DNA from: an uncultured Ruminococcus sp.
Lineage (GTDB): Bacteria > Bacillota > Clostridia > Oscillospirales > Ruminococcaceae
Length of the DNA stretch: 64,000 nucleotides
Direction of reading: 5' to 3'
Assembly: GCA_944388405.1 (NCBI GenBank)
Contig: CALXIQ010000001.1
Span: 38,593-102,592 of the forward strand
In this document: one piece after another, positions 29,284-38,370 of the stretch
Position numbering within the stretch: position 1 is the stretch's first letter
Layout: the number at the start of each line of letters is the position of its first letter
The notes under the pieces: model-generated
The model's database searches: none
Told to the model about the DNA's origin: nothing
The model's input: the letters and a program-made list of their open reading frames with translations, nothing else
Made by a program: the position numbers and the translations under genes

Positions 29284-30252
29284 ATGGCCACTAATTTAAA
29301 CCAAGAACAAGTACAAGTGCTTAATATGTCGCAAAAGATAATTACCGAAGCGAAAAAGGTTATTATAGGCAAAGATGAAATTATAATTAAAGTTCTGCTG
29401 GCAATACTTGCGGGCGGTCACATTCTTATCGAGGATATACCCGGAGTTGGAAAAACCACTCTTGCCCTTGCCCTTTCAAAGGCGTTGTCCCTTGATTATA
29501 AAAGGCTTCAGTTTACGCCGGACGTGCTTCCCACCGATGTTACTGGCTTTACAATACTCAATAAGCAGACGGGTAATTTTGAGTATAAAAAAGGCGCGGC
29601 AATGACTAATCTTTTTCTTGCAGATGAAATAAACCGCACCTCTTCAAAAACTCAGTCGGCGCTGCTGGAGGTTATGGAGGAAGGTAAGGTCACCGTTGAC
29701 GGTGTAACCTATAAAACACCCGAACCGTATATTGTAATCGCAACTCAGAACCCTATCGGCTCTATAGGAACCCAGATGCTTCCAGAATCTCAGATGGACA
29801 GATTTATCGTTCGTCTAACTATGGGTTATCCAAGCCTTGAAAGCGAAGTGATGATGCTTAAATCAAAGCAGCATCAGGTTTCTGTTGAAAATGTAAACCC
29901 TGTTGTCACGGCATGGGAAATAATCGAGGCGAGAAAAACGGTAGACAATGTTTTTGTTGCCGACCCAGTTTTTGAATACATCGCAAAGCTTGCGGCGGCT
30001 TCAAGAAATCACCCTCATATAAAGTTGGGACTTTCGCCCAGGGGAACTATTGCCCTTTTAAAAATGACCAAAGCCACCGCTCTCCTCAAAGGCAGAGATT
30101 ACGCCATTCCCGATGATGTAACATACGCCTTTTCCGATGTGGTTTCACACAGAATAATACTCAACTCAAAAGCAAGAATAAACAGCACAGAGCAGGAACA
30201 GATTCTCAGTGAGATAATATCCTCCGTTCAGGTTCCGAGAATAGGTCGATAA
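29284..30252 (+). CDS. MoxR family AAA ATPase
   Basis: A 322-residue AAA+ ATPase of the MoxR class, thought to act as a chaperone that assembles or activates partners encoded next door. Walker A is IEDIPGVGKTTLALALSKAL, Walker B is LFLADEINRTSSKTQSALLE, and sensor 1 lies in VIATQNPIGSIGTQMLPESQ. The ATG at 29284 has AAGGAG upstream; the longer frame begins inside the promoter. It is followed by DUF58 and transglutaminase genes, a widely conserved trio. Confidence 0.94.
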   Translation: MATNLNQEQVQVLNMSQKIITEAKKVIIGKDEIIIKVLLAILAGGHILIEDIPGVGKTTLALALSKALSLDYKRLQFTPDVLPTDVTGFTILNKQTGNFEYKKGAAMTNLFLADEINRTSSKTQSALLEVMEEGKVTVDGVTYKTPEPYIVIATQNPIGSIGTQMLPESQMDRFIVRLTMGYPSLESEVMMLKSKQHQVSVENVNPVVTAWEIIEARKTVDNVFVADPVFEYIAKLAAASRNHPHIKLGLSPRGTIALLKMTKATALLKGRDYAIPDDVTYAFSDVVSHRIILNSKARINSTEQEQILSEIISSVQVPRIGR

Positions 30253-30265
30253 GCGGTGACGATTT

Positions 30266-31468
30266 ATGATTTTTATTTATTTTGTGCTTGTTATAGCTTC
30301 CCTGCTGTTTTATATATTGTATGAAGGTGCGTTTTCTTTCTATCTCTTTGCATTTATCCTGTTAATTGGCGTGGTGATGAACATTCTGCTTTGTTACACC
30401 CGCAAGCATATAAAGGTTTCCTTTGCCGAAACTCAGCTTTACTCTTCCAGAGGTAAAATGAACCCTGTCACTTTAAGGGTGGAAAATACTTCTTTTCTTC
30501 CTGTTCCCGTATGTCTGATTACAATTTCCTACACTTCGGGATTTGAAACCAAAAAGGATTTTTTTAAGGTGAACACTCCTGTATTTCCAAAAAACGTACA
30601 GCGGCTTACTTTGAATATATCCTCTCAGCATTATGGCACGGTGAGTCTTAAAATCAAGGACATTAAAATAATAGATATGCTCAGGATTTTTAAGCGAAGG
30701 ATAAAGCCTTCTAAATCTCCTATGATGCAAAGTGAATGTAACATCACTGTCCTGCCCGATTACAAGGAGCTTGAAAACCCCATATATGATTACACAGGCA
30801 CCGGCATTGAAACCGACAACTATTCCAAGAACAAAAAAGGCGACGATCCCTCTGAGATTTTCGACATTCACGAGTATTCCGAGGGAGATAAGATCAGTCG
30901 TATTCACTGGAAGCTTACCGCAAAGCAAGGAAAAACAATGGTTAAGGATTATTCCATGCCGCTGACCAATTCAATAATCATAGCGGTAAACCTTTCCTTT
31001 GACGGTTCAGATGAAGCAAATGAACTGCTTAATCAGTATGACACGCTTATTGAAACGACTGCCGCTTTGTCGATGCATTTGTGCGATAACAATTGCCAAC
31101 ACAAGATTCTGTGGTACGACAGTAACACTCAAAGCCTTGTTAATTGCACCATTTCCGATTTTGACGATTACAACTACATGATAAACCGCCTGCTTAAAGT
31201 GCCGCTGAGTACCGATAGTAATGGGTTTGGTAATTACAACGGCGTTTCGGAAAAATGCGGACATCTGATCTACTGCACTGCCAAGTATTCAGACAGTCTG
31301 CAAGGCGAGCTTTCAGCTCTTTGCAGCGCTGTTAAATACACCGTCCTGCTGATAGAAAAGGATCACTCCCACAAGAGTGCTTACAGTTATACAAATAATG
31401 AGACCTATTCGGTTGTGCCTATATTCCCTGATACGTTAGACGAGAGCATTGAAAATATCATACTGTAG
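30266..31468 (+). CDS. DUF58 domain protein
   Basis: A 400-residue protein. Two N-terminal membrane helices (residues about 3-47) precede an extracellular immunoglobulin-like region and the DUF58 motif DIHEYSEGDKISRIHWKLTA around residue 210, followed by a VWA-like domain. DUF58 proteins partner with MoxR ATPases and transglutaminase-like membrane proteins; the biochemical role is not settled. It starts 13 bases after moxR. Confidence 0.9.
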   Translation: MIFIYFVLVIASLLFYILYEGAFSFYLFAFILLIGVVMNILLCYTRKHIKVSFAETQLYSSRGKMNPVTLRVENTSFLPVPVCLITISYTSGFETKKDFFKVNTPVFPKNVQRLTLNISSQHYGTVSLKIKDIKIIDMLRIFKRRIKPSKSPMMQSECNITVLPDYKELENPIYDYTGTGIETDNYSKNKKGDDPSEIFDIHEYSEGDKISRIHWKLTAKQGKTMVKDYSMPLTNSIIIAVNLSFDGSDEANELLNQYDTLIETTAALSMHLCDNNCQHKILWYDSNTQSLVNCTISDFDDYNYMINRLLKVPLSTDSNGFGNYNGVSEKCGHLIYCTAKYSDSLQGELSALCSAVKYTVLLIEKDHSHKSAYSYTNNETYSVVPIFPDTLDESIENIIL

Positions 31469-31549
31469 GCTGTAGTGAAACAATACTGTGGCATCTTTGG
31501 TTGAGTGTTGTGTTTAAAGCCCGACTCATGGCTGAAAAAAGGAGACAAA

Positions 31550-34180
31550 ATGATAAAGGTAAAAAAACAAAAGAGAAATAAAACAACCCTGAAAGGCGAC
31601 AACGGCGTCAGAATCGACAGCGACATCTCCTTTTGGGCTGAGAAAACTCCAAGGGGCGATTATTTCAGGGCAATTCAGTTTGCAATAACCGCATTGGCCG
31701 TTATCTGCACGATTTTTATGTTCACCTCATTTCTGGAGCTTGAGTTTACCGCCTATACCGTTATATTATCAACGGTTATGCTGTCTGCGGCTTTTATGCT
31801 GCTTACCTCAAGGAACAAGATTCTACGATTGGTGGGCGGTGCCTATGCGGCGGTGCACACGGCGTATCTTATTTATGTTATTGAAAGCATAATAAACGGT
31901 TTTAACTATATTGTTTACACATATCTTGAAAAAGCCGAGCTGGCCGATTCCTTTTTCGCTGAAAGGGTTGAAGATTTAAGCTCACGCTATTTTGATTATT
32001 ATTCCACACGGTTTTTGATTTTTATGGGGACAGTGCTAGTACTGATTGTCGCAATTGCCTGTATAATCAGAATCGACTTTCCTATGATGTTTATTATTAC
32101 ATTCCCCTTCTTTGAGCTGGGAATGTACTGGGGCTGGGTGGCGGACACCTGGACGGTGGTAGGTCTTGTGATTTGCTGGCTTACGACGCTTGCGCTGAAT
32201 CTCATAAACCACACTTCCAATAAAGAAGGCCGAGGTCACACTTTTGCCCTCCACAGCCGACGTAAAACGTATTATTTTACCTCCCCGACTTTAAAGCGGA
32301 AATTTTTTTCGGTATATTCAAAAAGCGTTGTGCTTCTCTGTGCCGGAATTTTTATAATTACAATTGTATTTTCACAGGTAACCGGATTTGTGCGTCCTGA
32401 GGCGTTTTCACAGTTGAGAATAGATATTTCAAGAGGAGTAACCAATTTTTCCTACAACGGAATGAAAAATCTGTTCAATGATTTTATGGGGCTTGGCTCG
32501 CAATCTTCCGGAGGAATCAGCGGAGGAGAGCTGGGAGAAACTGATAGCATCAGCTATGACGGCTCGGTTCAGCTGGAGGTAACCACTGTTCGTCCTCAGT
32601 CGCCCTTATACTTGAGGGGGTATGTGGCAGGAAATTATGAGGACAACCGCTGGAATCAGATTGAGATTGACGAGGACGAAACCCGCCTAAATTCCTTCAG
32701 CGAAAACGGCATATATCCTCAGGATTACAATTATTATCTGAGCGATGCGAAATACGGTGACCTTCCGCTTTATCAAGATTATGGATTTTATACCACGCCG
32801 CCCGGCTTAACTTGGCCAATAACCGTTTCGGTGGTAAATGCCAGCAAGAGGTATGTTTATGCGCCGTATATGACTTTTTACAGCAGTGACACAAATACAG
32901 GCGACAACCGAATGGTTCCCTTTGATGAATCGTATGTGGCTTTAAGAAGCTGGGAATACTCGTTGGTTTATTACGATTTTTCAGAAAGGAATGAAACGTG
33001 GACTGATCTTATTTCCGAACTTGATGAAATTGTCTATTCCGACCGGTTAACCAGAGAATACAGCGATTTTGTCAACGACGAATATCTTGATACAGATTAT
33101 TCCGAACCACTGGACATGGCATATAACGAAATAAGAGATGAATATCTTAACTACGGTTACATCACCACCCAGCGTATTATCGAAGCCGTCGCTGAATATT
33201 TCAGTGATAATTATGATTACACCCTCTCACCCGGCAGAACTCCTGACGGCGAGGATTTTATCGATTACTTCCTCACCGCTCAGCGGGAAGGCTACTGCAC
33301 CTATTTTGCTTCCGCAGGAGTAATGCTTATGCGAAGATTCGGCATTCCCGCAAGATATGTGGAAGGCTATGTTGTGAATCCGGAACAGTTTAACGTCAAC
33401 CGCACTGCAACTGTAACTGACGAATCGGCTCATGCCTGGTGCGAGATTTTTCTGCCAAACATCGGCTGGATTCCCTGTGAGTTTACCCCCGGCTATGAAG
33501 ACGGCAGTCCCCACGTATCAGAAACTCATACAACCACTACCACAACTACTACCACCACAACAACCACGACTACTACGACAACTACCACAACCACCACCCA
33601 AAGACAGCCGGACTCCTCACAAAGCGATTCCTCCCAAACTGCCACAAGACCTGCACAAGAGCTTGATAATAGTGCTGACAACTCCCAATCAGTGGGCGGC
33701 GTTACGTCTGACAGCAACGATGATAGAATCAGCGGCGAAGTGATAAGGAATATTATCCTGTCGGTGATTTTTGTCGTGGCAGTTTTAATGGCGGTAATTC
33801 TCAGAAGACGTTATGCCCTTTTAACACTAAAGCGGAAAATAAGAGATAAAGACAATGGCAAAGCAATACAAAACATCTACCTGCTTTCGCTGAAATATCT
33901 CTCCCTTATTTCGATATCTACCGACAAAAATGTTTCTGATATTCAGGCGGCGTTTGAGATAATAAGGCAGTGCCATGAAAAGCACATCACTCAGCTTGAT
34001 GATGATTTTCCCCGCCTGTCGGAACTTGCAAGCGAGGCGTATCTCAGCGGCGGAAAAATGTCCGACGAAGAAACCGCCTTTGCACGCAGCTTTCTGAAAC
34101 GGCTGTCAAGCGAGATAGTCTACTCCAGACTTTCCGCCGTAGGAAAATTCGCAGCTAAGTGGATTTATAATTTATACTGA
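31550..34180 (+). CDS. TgpA-type membrane transglutaminase
   Basis: An 876-residue membrane protein. The N-terminal ~240 residues contain several membrane helices, and another helix lies near 265-290. An extracellular transglutaminase core has the catalytic Cys in REGYCTYFASAGVMLMRRFG (about residue 583) and His in DESAHAWCEIF, with the Asp expected in the following strand. After the core comes a run of exactly 23 Thr (661-683), a Ser/Gln/Asp-rich linker, a final helix near 735-757 and a cytoplasmic DUF4129-like tail. The ATG at 31550 has AAAGGAGA. Its substrates at the cell surface are unknown. Confidence 0.9.
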   Translation: MIKVKKQKRNKTTLKGDNGVRIDSDISFWAEKTPRGDYFRAIQFAITALAVICTIFMFTSFLELEFTAYTVILSTVMLSAAFMLLTSRNKILRLVGGAYAAVHTAYLIYVIESIINGFNYIVYTYLEKAELADSFFAERVEDLSSRYFDYYSTRFLIFMGTVLVLIVAIACIIRIDFPMMFIITFPFFELGMYWGWVADTWTVVGLVICWLTTLALNLINHTSNKEGRGHTFALHSRRKTYYFTSPTLKRKFFSVYSKSVVLLCAGIFIITIVFSQVTGFVRPEAFSQLRIDISRGVTNFSYNGMKNLFNDFMGLGSQSSGGISGGELGETDSISYDGSVQLEVTTVRPQSPLYLRGYVAGNYEDNRWNQIEIDEDETRLNSFSENGIYPQDYNYYLSDAKYGDLPLYQDYGFYTTPPGLTWPITVSVVNASKRYVYAPYMTFYSSDTNTGDNRMVPFDESYVALRSWEYSLVYYDFSERNETWTDLISELDEIVYSDRLTREYSDFVNDEYLDTDYSEPLDMAYNEIRDEYLNYGYITTQRIIEAVAEYFSDNYDYTLSPGRTPDGEDFIDYFLTAQREGYCTYFASAGVMLMRRFGIPARYVEGYVVNPEQFNVNRTATVTDESAHAWCEIFLPNIGWIPCEFTPGYEDGSPHVSETHTTTTTTTTTTTTTTTTTTTTTTTQRQPDSSQSDSSQTATRPAQELDNSADNSQSVGGVTSDSNDDRISGEVIRNIILSVIFVVAVLMAVILRRRYALLTLKRKIRDKDNGKAIQNIYLLSLKYLSLISISTDKNVSDIQAAFEIIRQCHEKHITQLDDDFPRLSELASEAYLSGGKMSDEETAFARSFLKRLSSEIVYSRLSAVGKFAAKWIYNLY
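33530..33598 (+). repeat. Polythreonine-coding tract
   Basis: Twenty-three consecutive ACN codons using all four third bases (ACA, ACC, ACT, ACG mixed). The synonymous mixing suggests that the amino-acid run is kept by selection or that the tract is old. It is a likely extended, possibly glycosylated, wall-spanning linker. Confidence 0.9.
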
Positions 34181-34188
34181 TAATAAAA

Positions 34189-34220
34189 AAGGGCGGCCAC
34201 TCGGTCGCCCTGCGTTTTTT
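34189..34220. terminator. Bidirectional terminator between tgpA and scfB
   Basis: GGGCGGCC (34191-34198) pairs with GGTCGCCC (34203-34210). TTTTTT follows after GCG on the plus strand, and TTTTTT follows directly on the minus strand. A second inverted GGGCGGC/GACCGCC pair follows at 34240-34258. Confidence 0.85.
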
Positions 34221-34272
34221 GCGCGCTTTACGCTTACGCAGGGCGGCTTGTGACCGCCTGTAAATTTAATGA

Positions 34273-35643
34273 TTATTCAGCCGTGTCCAGCATTTTTACC
34301 GCCTTAAGCATTATAGCACATTCAAGACGCTTTTTCTGAATTTCGCATGAAAGCTTGTGAGCGTTATGAATGTCTCCGGCATAAATGTAGTTGTTGGCAT
34401 TGCAGCCGCCGCTGCAGTAGAACTTAGCCCAGCATTTTTTACATTCCGGCTTTGAGTAAACGTGAGTACCCGCAAAGACTTTTTTCATTTCATCATCAAA
34501 CGTGCCGTCGTGGAGATTACCCATCTTATAATCCTCAATACCCACAAACTGATGACACGGATAAATATCCCCGTCGGGAGTTACCGCAACATACTCGTTG
34601 CCACAGCCGCAGCCTCTCAGCCGCTTAATAGCGCAAGGACCCTGGTCAAGGTCAAGCATAAAATGGAAGAAGTTAATGAACTTCCCTTCCGCCTGAATTT
34701 TCTGAATCTTCTCGGCAAGCACCTCATACTCCTTGAAAATCTTAGCCAGATCCCCCTCGGTAATAGCATAAGGTTCGGAAGGGTCAGCCATAACGGGTTC
34801 AACTGAAATCTGGTCGAAGCCCATGTCGTACAGATGCATTACATCGTTGGAAAAATCAAGATTATACTTGGTGTATGTGCCTCTTACATAATAGTCCTTG
34901 TCGCCACGCATGGAAACGAATTTTTTGAAATTGTCGGTAATCTTGTCGTAAGAGCCTGTTCCGTCAACACGCTTTCTCATGCGGTCGTTGACTTCTTTTC
35001 TGCCGTCAATAGAGAGAACAACATTTGACATTTCATTGTTGATGAAATCCATTTTATCCTCTGTCAGCAGAATACCGTTGGTGGTTATTGTAAATCTGAA
35101 TGTCTTGCCGCATTCCTTTTCTCTCGCACGGGCGTACTCCACAATCTGCTTTACCACTTCAAAATTCATAAGCGGCTCTCCGCCGAAAAAGTCAAGCTCA
35201 AGGAACTTGCGATCGGCTGATTTTTCAATGAGAAAATCTATAGCTTTCTTACCGGTTTCAAAATCCATAAGCTTTCTTCCGCCTCCGAAATCTCCTGTGG
35301 AAGCAAAGCAGTATTCGCATCTCAAGTTGCAGTCGTGAGCGATATGCAGGCACATTGCCTTGATAGGAGAAGCCACAGAGGAAAGAGCAAATTTCTCATA
35401 ATCGTCCTCGCTGAACAGAATTTTATCATTGTAAAGCTGAACAATTTCCTGATAACATTCTTCAATGTCATTGGCGTCGTAGGTTTTTGACAGCTTTGCA
35501 AGAACATCGGCGGGACAATGCTCCTCGAAAGGCGGCTCAACGTTATCCAGCAAATCGTATGTAAGGTCGTCCACAATGTGAACTCCGCCGCTGTTTACGT
35601 CCAGCAAAATGTTGAAGCCGCTTAGTTTAAACTTGTGTATCAT
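34273..35643 (-). CDS. scfB: SCIFF peptide radical SAM maturase
   Basis: A 456-residue radical SAM/SPASM enzyme. The cluster motif is C-x3-C-x2-C in HDCNLRCEYCF around residues 105-112, with GGEPLMNFEVV after it. The C-terminal SPASM region holds many Cys (GCGCGNEYVAVTPDGDIYPC, CKKCWAKFYCSGGCN) for two auxiliary [4Fe-4S] clusters. In characterised systems this enzyme forms Cys-to-Thr or similar thioether links in the SCIFF peptide, a ranthipeptide. The N-terminal ~90 residues are the RiPP recognition-like part (VHIVDDLTYDLLD). The ATG at 35643 has AAGGA 9 bases upstream. The precursor gene lies 81 bases upstream. Confidence 0.94.
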   Translation of the reverse strand: MIHKFKLSGFNILLDVNSGGVHIVDDLTYDLLDNVEPPFEEHCPADVLAKLSKTYDANDIEECYQEIVQLYNDKILFSEDDYEKFALSSVASPIKAMCLHIAHDCNLRCEYCFASTGDFGGGRKLMDFETGKKAIDFLIEKSADRKFLELDFFGGEPLMNFEVVKQIVEYARAREKECGKTFRFTITTNGILLTEDKMDFINNEMSNVVLSIDGRKEVNDRMRKRVDGTGSYDKITDNFKKFVSMRGDKDYYVRGTYTKYNLDFSNDVMHLYDMGFDQISVEPVMADPSEPYAITEGDLAKIFKEYEVLAEKIQKIQAEGKFINFFHFMLDLDQGPCAIKRLRGCGCGNEYVAVTPDGDIYPCHQFVGIEDYKMGNLHDGTFDDEMKKVFAGTHVYSKPECKKCWAKFYCSGGCNANNYIYAGDIHNAHKLSCEIQKKRLECAIMLKAVKMLDTAE

Positions 35644-35680
35644 TTTTATCATTCCTTAATATAAATTTATACAAAAATTA

Positions 35681-35700
35681 AAGGGACATAAATGTCCCTT
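35681..35700 (-). terminator. Attenuator-like hairpin between scfA and scfB
   Basis: AAGGGACAT and ATGTCCCTT pair perfectly around a 2-base gap, followed on the minus strand by TAATTTTTG. It lies in the 81-base gap between the peptide and enzyme genes. It would let many peptide messages stop early while some read into the maturase gene. Confidence 0.7.
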
Positions 35701-35724
35701 CAAGATTAAATTGCAAGAAAAAAA

Positions 35725-35868
35725 TTAAGCGTCTCTTTCGCACTTCTGATTAGCTACTGTGCAAGATGTCTTGCAAGCAGACTGACATGAAGCCTGGCAC
35801 TTTCCACAGCCGCCCTTTTCAGCAGTTTTCTTAAGATTAGCCTTGTTGATTGTTTTAATATGTTTCAT
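35725..35868 (-). CDS. scfA: SCIFF peptide precursor (six Cys in forty-five residues)
   Basis: A 47-residue peptide beginning MKHIKTINKANLKKTAEKGG and carrying six Cys at 21, 24, 28, 32, 36 and 43, separated by small residues and Thr/Ser (segment CGKCQASCQSACKTSC). This is the SCIFF family, nearly universal in Clostridia, whose Cys are linked to neighbouring residues by the radical SAM enzyme encoded next. The ATG follows a GAGGAATTTATA ribosome site. Its biological role remains unsettled. Confidence 0.94.
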   Translation of the reverse strand: MKHIKTINKANLKKTAEKGGCGKCQASCQSACKTSCTVANQKCERDA

Positions 35869-35898
35869 TATAAATTCCTCCACTTTTAGTTTACTTTA

Positions 35899-35904
35899 AT
35901 TATA
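35899..35904 (-). promoter_or_regulatory. -10 box of the scfA promoter
   Basis: TATAAT on the minus strand (35904-35899), preceded by ATGT, which gives an extended -10 element (TGN). No good -35 box is visible at 16-18 bases. It lies 30 bases upstream of scfA. Confidence 0.5.
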
Positions 35905-35964
35905 ACATATAACCCAATAAGTATTATGAATAATAAGTTACAGGTATATAAACATTTGCTTTAA

Positions 35965-36366
35965 CTATAATCTTCTGCTTTTGGAATTGACTCCGACTAT
36001 TCCTCCGATAGCTCCGAACACAAGGGTCATAACCAGTTTTGCCGACCCTGAGAAGCCTGAAATGGTCTGAGCGAAAAAGGTACTGATTATAAATATCACA
36101 AAGAACATAAACAATCCGCAGAGCACTCCCATTAAAAGTCCGTTTTTTCTGCGTTTTTTAGCGCTTACGAAACCTCCTGCGTATGCTCCTGCACACAATG
36201 CCGCCGAAGTCATCACCGAAATTACAGTATCGGCTGCGTCAATTTTGGTAATCAGATAGGCAAAAACAATAACTATCAGAAATACTACGGCAAACCCTAT
36301 CAGGGCTGAAAAAACGGTGCCGCTTAACACCGAAAGCCTGAGCCCTGCTCCTCTCCGTCTGGGCAT
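35965..36366 (-). CDS. TIGR04086-like membrane protein
   Basis: A 133-residue protein with four membrane helices and a basic start (PRRRGAGLRLSVLSG). It resembles the small membrane proteins (TIGR04086 family) found beside yajC and the SCIFF genes in many Clostridia. A Gly-rich ALCAGAYAGGFVSAKKRRKNG turn separates helices 2 and 3. The ATG at 36366 has AGGAGG. Function is unknown; the neighbourhood hints at a link to SCIFF export or to the Sec system, but that is inference. Confidence 0.75.
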   Translation of the reverse strand: MPRRRGAGLRLSVLSGTVFSALIGFAVVFLIVIVFAYLITKIDAADTVISVMTSAALCAGAYAGGFVSAKKRRKNGLLMGVLCGLFMFFVIFIISTFFAQTISGFSGSAKLVMTLVFGAIGGIVGVNSKSRRL

Positions 36367-36504
36367 ATAAATTCCTCCTGACTTTTTATTTAATGTTATT
36401 CGGGAGAAAAGCAATTTATACCCACACAATCCGTAAAATCAATGAAACAAGCGAAACAGGAACATCCGGTAATGCTGCACAAGCTGATTGCTGTACGAAA
36501 ATAA

Positions 36505-36536
36505 AACCGTTTCCGACAGAAAAATCGAAAACGGTT
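36505..36536 (-). terminator. Terminator after yajC
   Basis: AACCGTTT pairs with AAACGGTT, with further inner pairing around CGA/TCG, and TTATTTT follows on the minus strand. It lies 41 bases downstream of the yajC stop. Confidence 0.72.
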
Positions 36537-36576
36537 CGAAAGCATTTTAAAATTACGGTTTTCAACTCAAAACCAA

Positions 36577-36888
36577 TTATTCATCATGAACGGTCATATT
36601 TTTTGCGATAGCCCATTTCATAACTCTTATCTTGGAACGGTCACCGCCGGTTTCAATTACCACGGTGTCGTCCTTGATAGAAAAGACGATGCCCACAATT
36701 CCTCCGTTGGTTACAACCTCGTCGCCTATTTCAAGGGAATCTCTCATCTTAGCGTCCTTCTTTTCCTGTTTTTTCTGAGGACGAATGATAAAGAAATAGA
36801 AGAAAACAATCAATAACGCCAAAGGAATTAAAGTTACGAGCAAGCTGCTTGTTCCGCCTGTCGTTGATGATAACACTGAAATATCCAT
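36577..36888 (-). CDS. yajC: Preprotein translocase subunit YajC
   Basis: A 103-residue YajC with a single N-terminal helix (SLLVTLIPLALLIVFFYFFI) followed directly by IRPQKKQEKK, then MRDSLEIGDEVVTNGGIVGI, all typical. It associates with SecDF. The ATG at 36888 has GGAGG 8 bases upstream. No secDF lies in the window. Confidence 0.94.
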   Translation of the reverse strand: MDISVLSSTTGGTSSLLVTLIPLALLIVFFYFFIIRPQKKQEKKDAKMRDSLEIGDEVVTNGGIVGIVFSIKDDTVVIETGGDRSKIRVMKWAIAKNMTVHDE

Positions 36889-36921
36889 TTTGTAATCCTC
36901 CAAAAATAATTATGCTATAAC

Positions 36922-36950
36922 ATTATACCAGATATTTTTTTAAAGTTCAA
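36922..36950 (-). promoter_or_regulatory. Sigma-A promoter of yajC
   Basis: TTGAAC (36950-36945), 17 bases and TATAAT (36927-36922) on the minus strand, 34 bases upstream of the start codon. Confidence 0.8.
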
Positions 36951-36984
36951 GGGTTTTAACAAATATTTTTGATTTCAGCGAAAA

Positions 36985-38370
36985 TTATTTATTTCTTATG
37001 TATTCATCAATAGAAGCTGCGGCAGTCTTGCCGGCTCCCATAGCCAGAATAACGGTAGCAGCTCCCGTTACTGCGTCTCCGCCTGCGTAAACGCCTTCCT
37101 TGGTGGTAGCCATATCGTCCTGATTTACCACAAGGCAGCCATGATTGTTAGCCTCAAGACCATGGGTTGTTTTTCTGATAAGAGGATTGGGAGATGTTCC
37201 GATTGCCATTATTACCGTATCAACGTCAAGTACAAAGTTTGAGCCTTTAATTTCTACGGGACGGCGTCTGCCGCTTTCATCGGGTTCTCCCAGCTCCATT
37301 TTAACGCACTCAAGACCGATAACATTGCTGTTTTCATCGCCCAGCACCTTTACCGGGTTGTTGAGAATATGGAACTCGATGCCCTCTTCCATAGCGTGAT
37401 GGATTTCCTCGCGTCTTGCAGGCATCTCGTCAAGAGAACGTCTGTATACAATGTACACATGCTCAGCTCCCAGACGCATTGCCGAACGTGCGGCATCCAT
37501 AGCCACGTTTCCGCCGCCTACAACCGCAACCGACTTTGATTTCTTGATAGGCGTATCATAATCGTCAAGATATGCCTTCATAAGGTTGATTCTGGTGAGG
37601 TATTCGTTGGCGGAATAAACTCCTACAAGTCCTTCGCCTTCAATTCCCATAAATCTGGGAAGTCCAGCGCCCGAACCAATAAATACTGCTTCATAACCCT
37701 GCTCAAGCAGCTCGTCCACCGAAAGCACCTTGCCGATTACCATGTTTGTCATTATATTTACGCCCAGATCTCTCAGGCTGTCGATTTCCTTCTGAACAAT
37801 CGCCTTTGGAAGTCTGAATTCTGGAATACCATACATCAGAACCCCCCCTGCGGTATGGAAAGCCTCGTAAATCGTAACCTCATATCCCAGCTTGGCAAGA
37901 TCTCCCGCACAGGTAAGACCGGCAGGTCCTGCACCCACAATCGCTACCTTGTGACCGTTGGAAGCCGGTTTCTCTGCCGATGTGGCTTTATCCATCATAT
38001 AATCTGCGCAGAATCTTTCAAGACGGCCGATACCTACAGGCTCGCCCTTTATTCCTCTTACGCACTTTCCTTCGCACTGGTTTTCCTGAGGGCAAACACG
38101 TCCGCAGATTGCAGGAAGTCCGTTGGTGGATTTAATAATTTTATACGCTTCTTCAAACTCCCCTGCTGCTACCTTTTCAATAAACTCAGGAATTTTAACT
38201 CCCACAGGACAGCCGCTTACGCAAGGCTTGTTTTTGCAGTGAAGGCATCTGGTTGCCTCCTCCATTGCTTCTTCTTTTGTGTATCCCAAAGACACCTCTT
38301 TGAAGTTTCTTGCTCTGACCTTAGGGTCCTGCTCGCTGATTGGTGTCTTTTTCAAACTCATATTAGCCAT
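36985..38370 (-). CDS. nfnB: NADPH-binding subunit of NAD-dependent ferredoxin:NADP+ oxidoreductase
   Basis: A 461-residue flavoprotein related to the glutamate synthase small subunit. It has an N-terminal pair of [4Fe-4S] Cys sets (CLHCKNKPCVSGCPVGVKIP and CGRVCPQENQCEGKC), an FAD fold with [18 protein letters not shown], and an NADP fold with VAVVGGGNVAMDAARSAMR. Because it is coupled (TAATG) to an NfnA-like partner and not to a GltB large subunit, NfnB is the better call than GltD. NfnAB couples NADPH, NADH and ferredoxin by flavin-based bifurcation. The start at 38370 has GGAGGT. Confidence 0.88.
   Translation of the reverse strand: MANMSLKKTPISEQDPKVRARNFKEVSLGYTKEEAMEEATRCLHCKNKPCVSGCPVGVKIPEFIEKVAAGEFEEAYKIIKSTNGLPAICGRVCPQENQCEGKCVRGIKGEPVGIGRLERFCADYMMDKATSAEKPASNGHKVAIVGAGPAGLTCAGDLAKLGYEVTIYEAFHTAGGVLMYGIPEFRLPKAIVQKEIDSLRDLGVNIMTNMVIGKVLSVDELLEQGYEAVFIGSGAGLPRFMGIEGEGLVGVYSANEYLTRINLMKAYLDDYDTPIKKSKSVAVVGGGNVAMDAARSAMRLGAEHVYIVYRRSLDEMPARREEIHHAMEEGIEFHILNNPVKVLGDENSNVIGLECVKMELGEPDESGRRRPVEIKGSNFVLDVDTVIMAIGTSPNPLIRKTTHGLEANNHGCLVVNQDDMATTKEGVYAGGDAVTGAATVILAMGAGKTAAASIDEYIRNK

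Noticed and set aside
33530..33598. CRISPR or tandem repeat array
   Set aside because: It is a run of synonymous Thr codons inside a coding frame, with no spacers.
36985..38370. Glutamate synthase small subunit GltD
   Set aside because: No GltB gene is nearby and the gene is coupled to an NfnA-like partner, so NfnB is the better reading.
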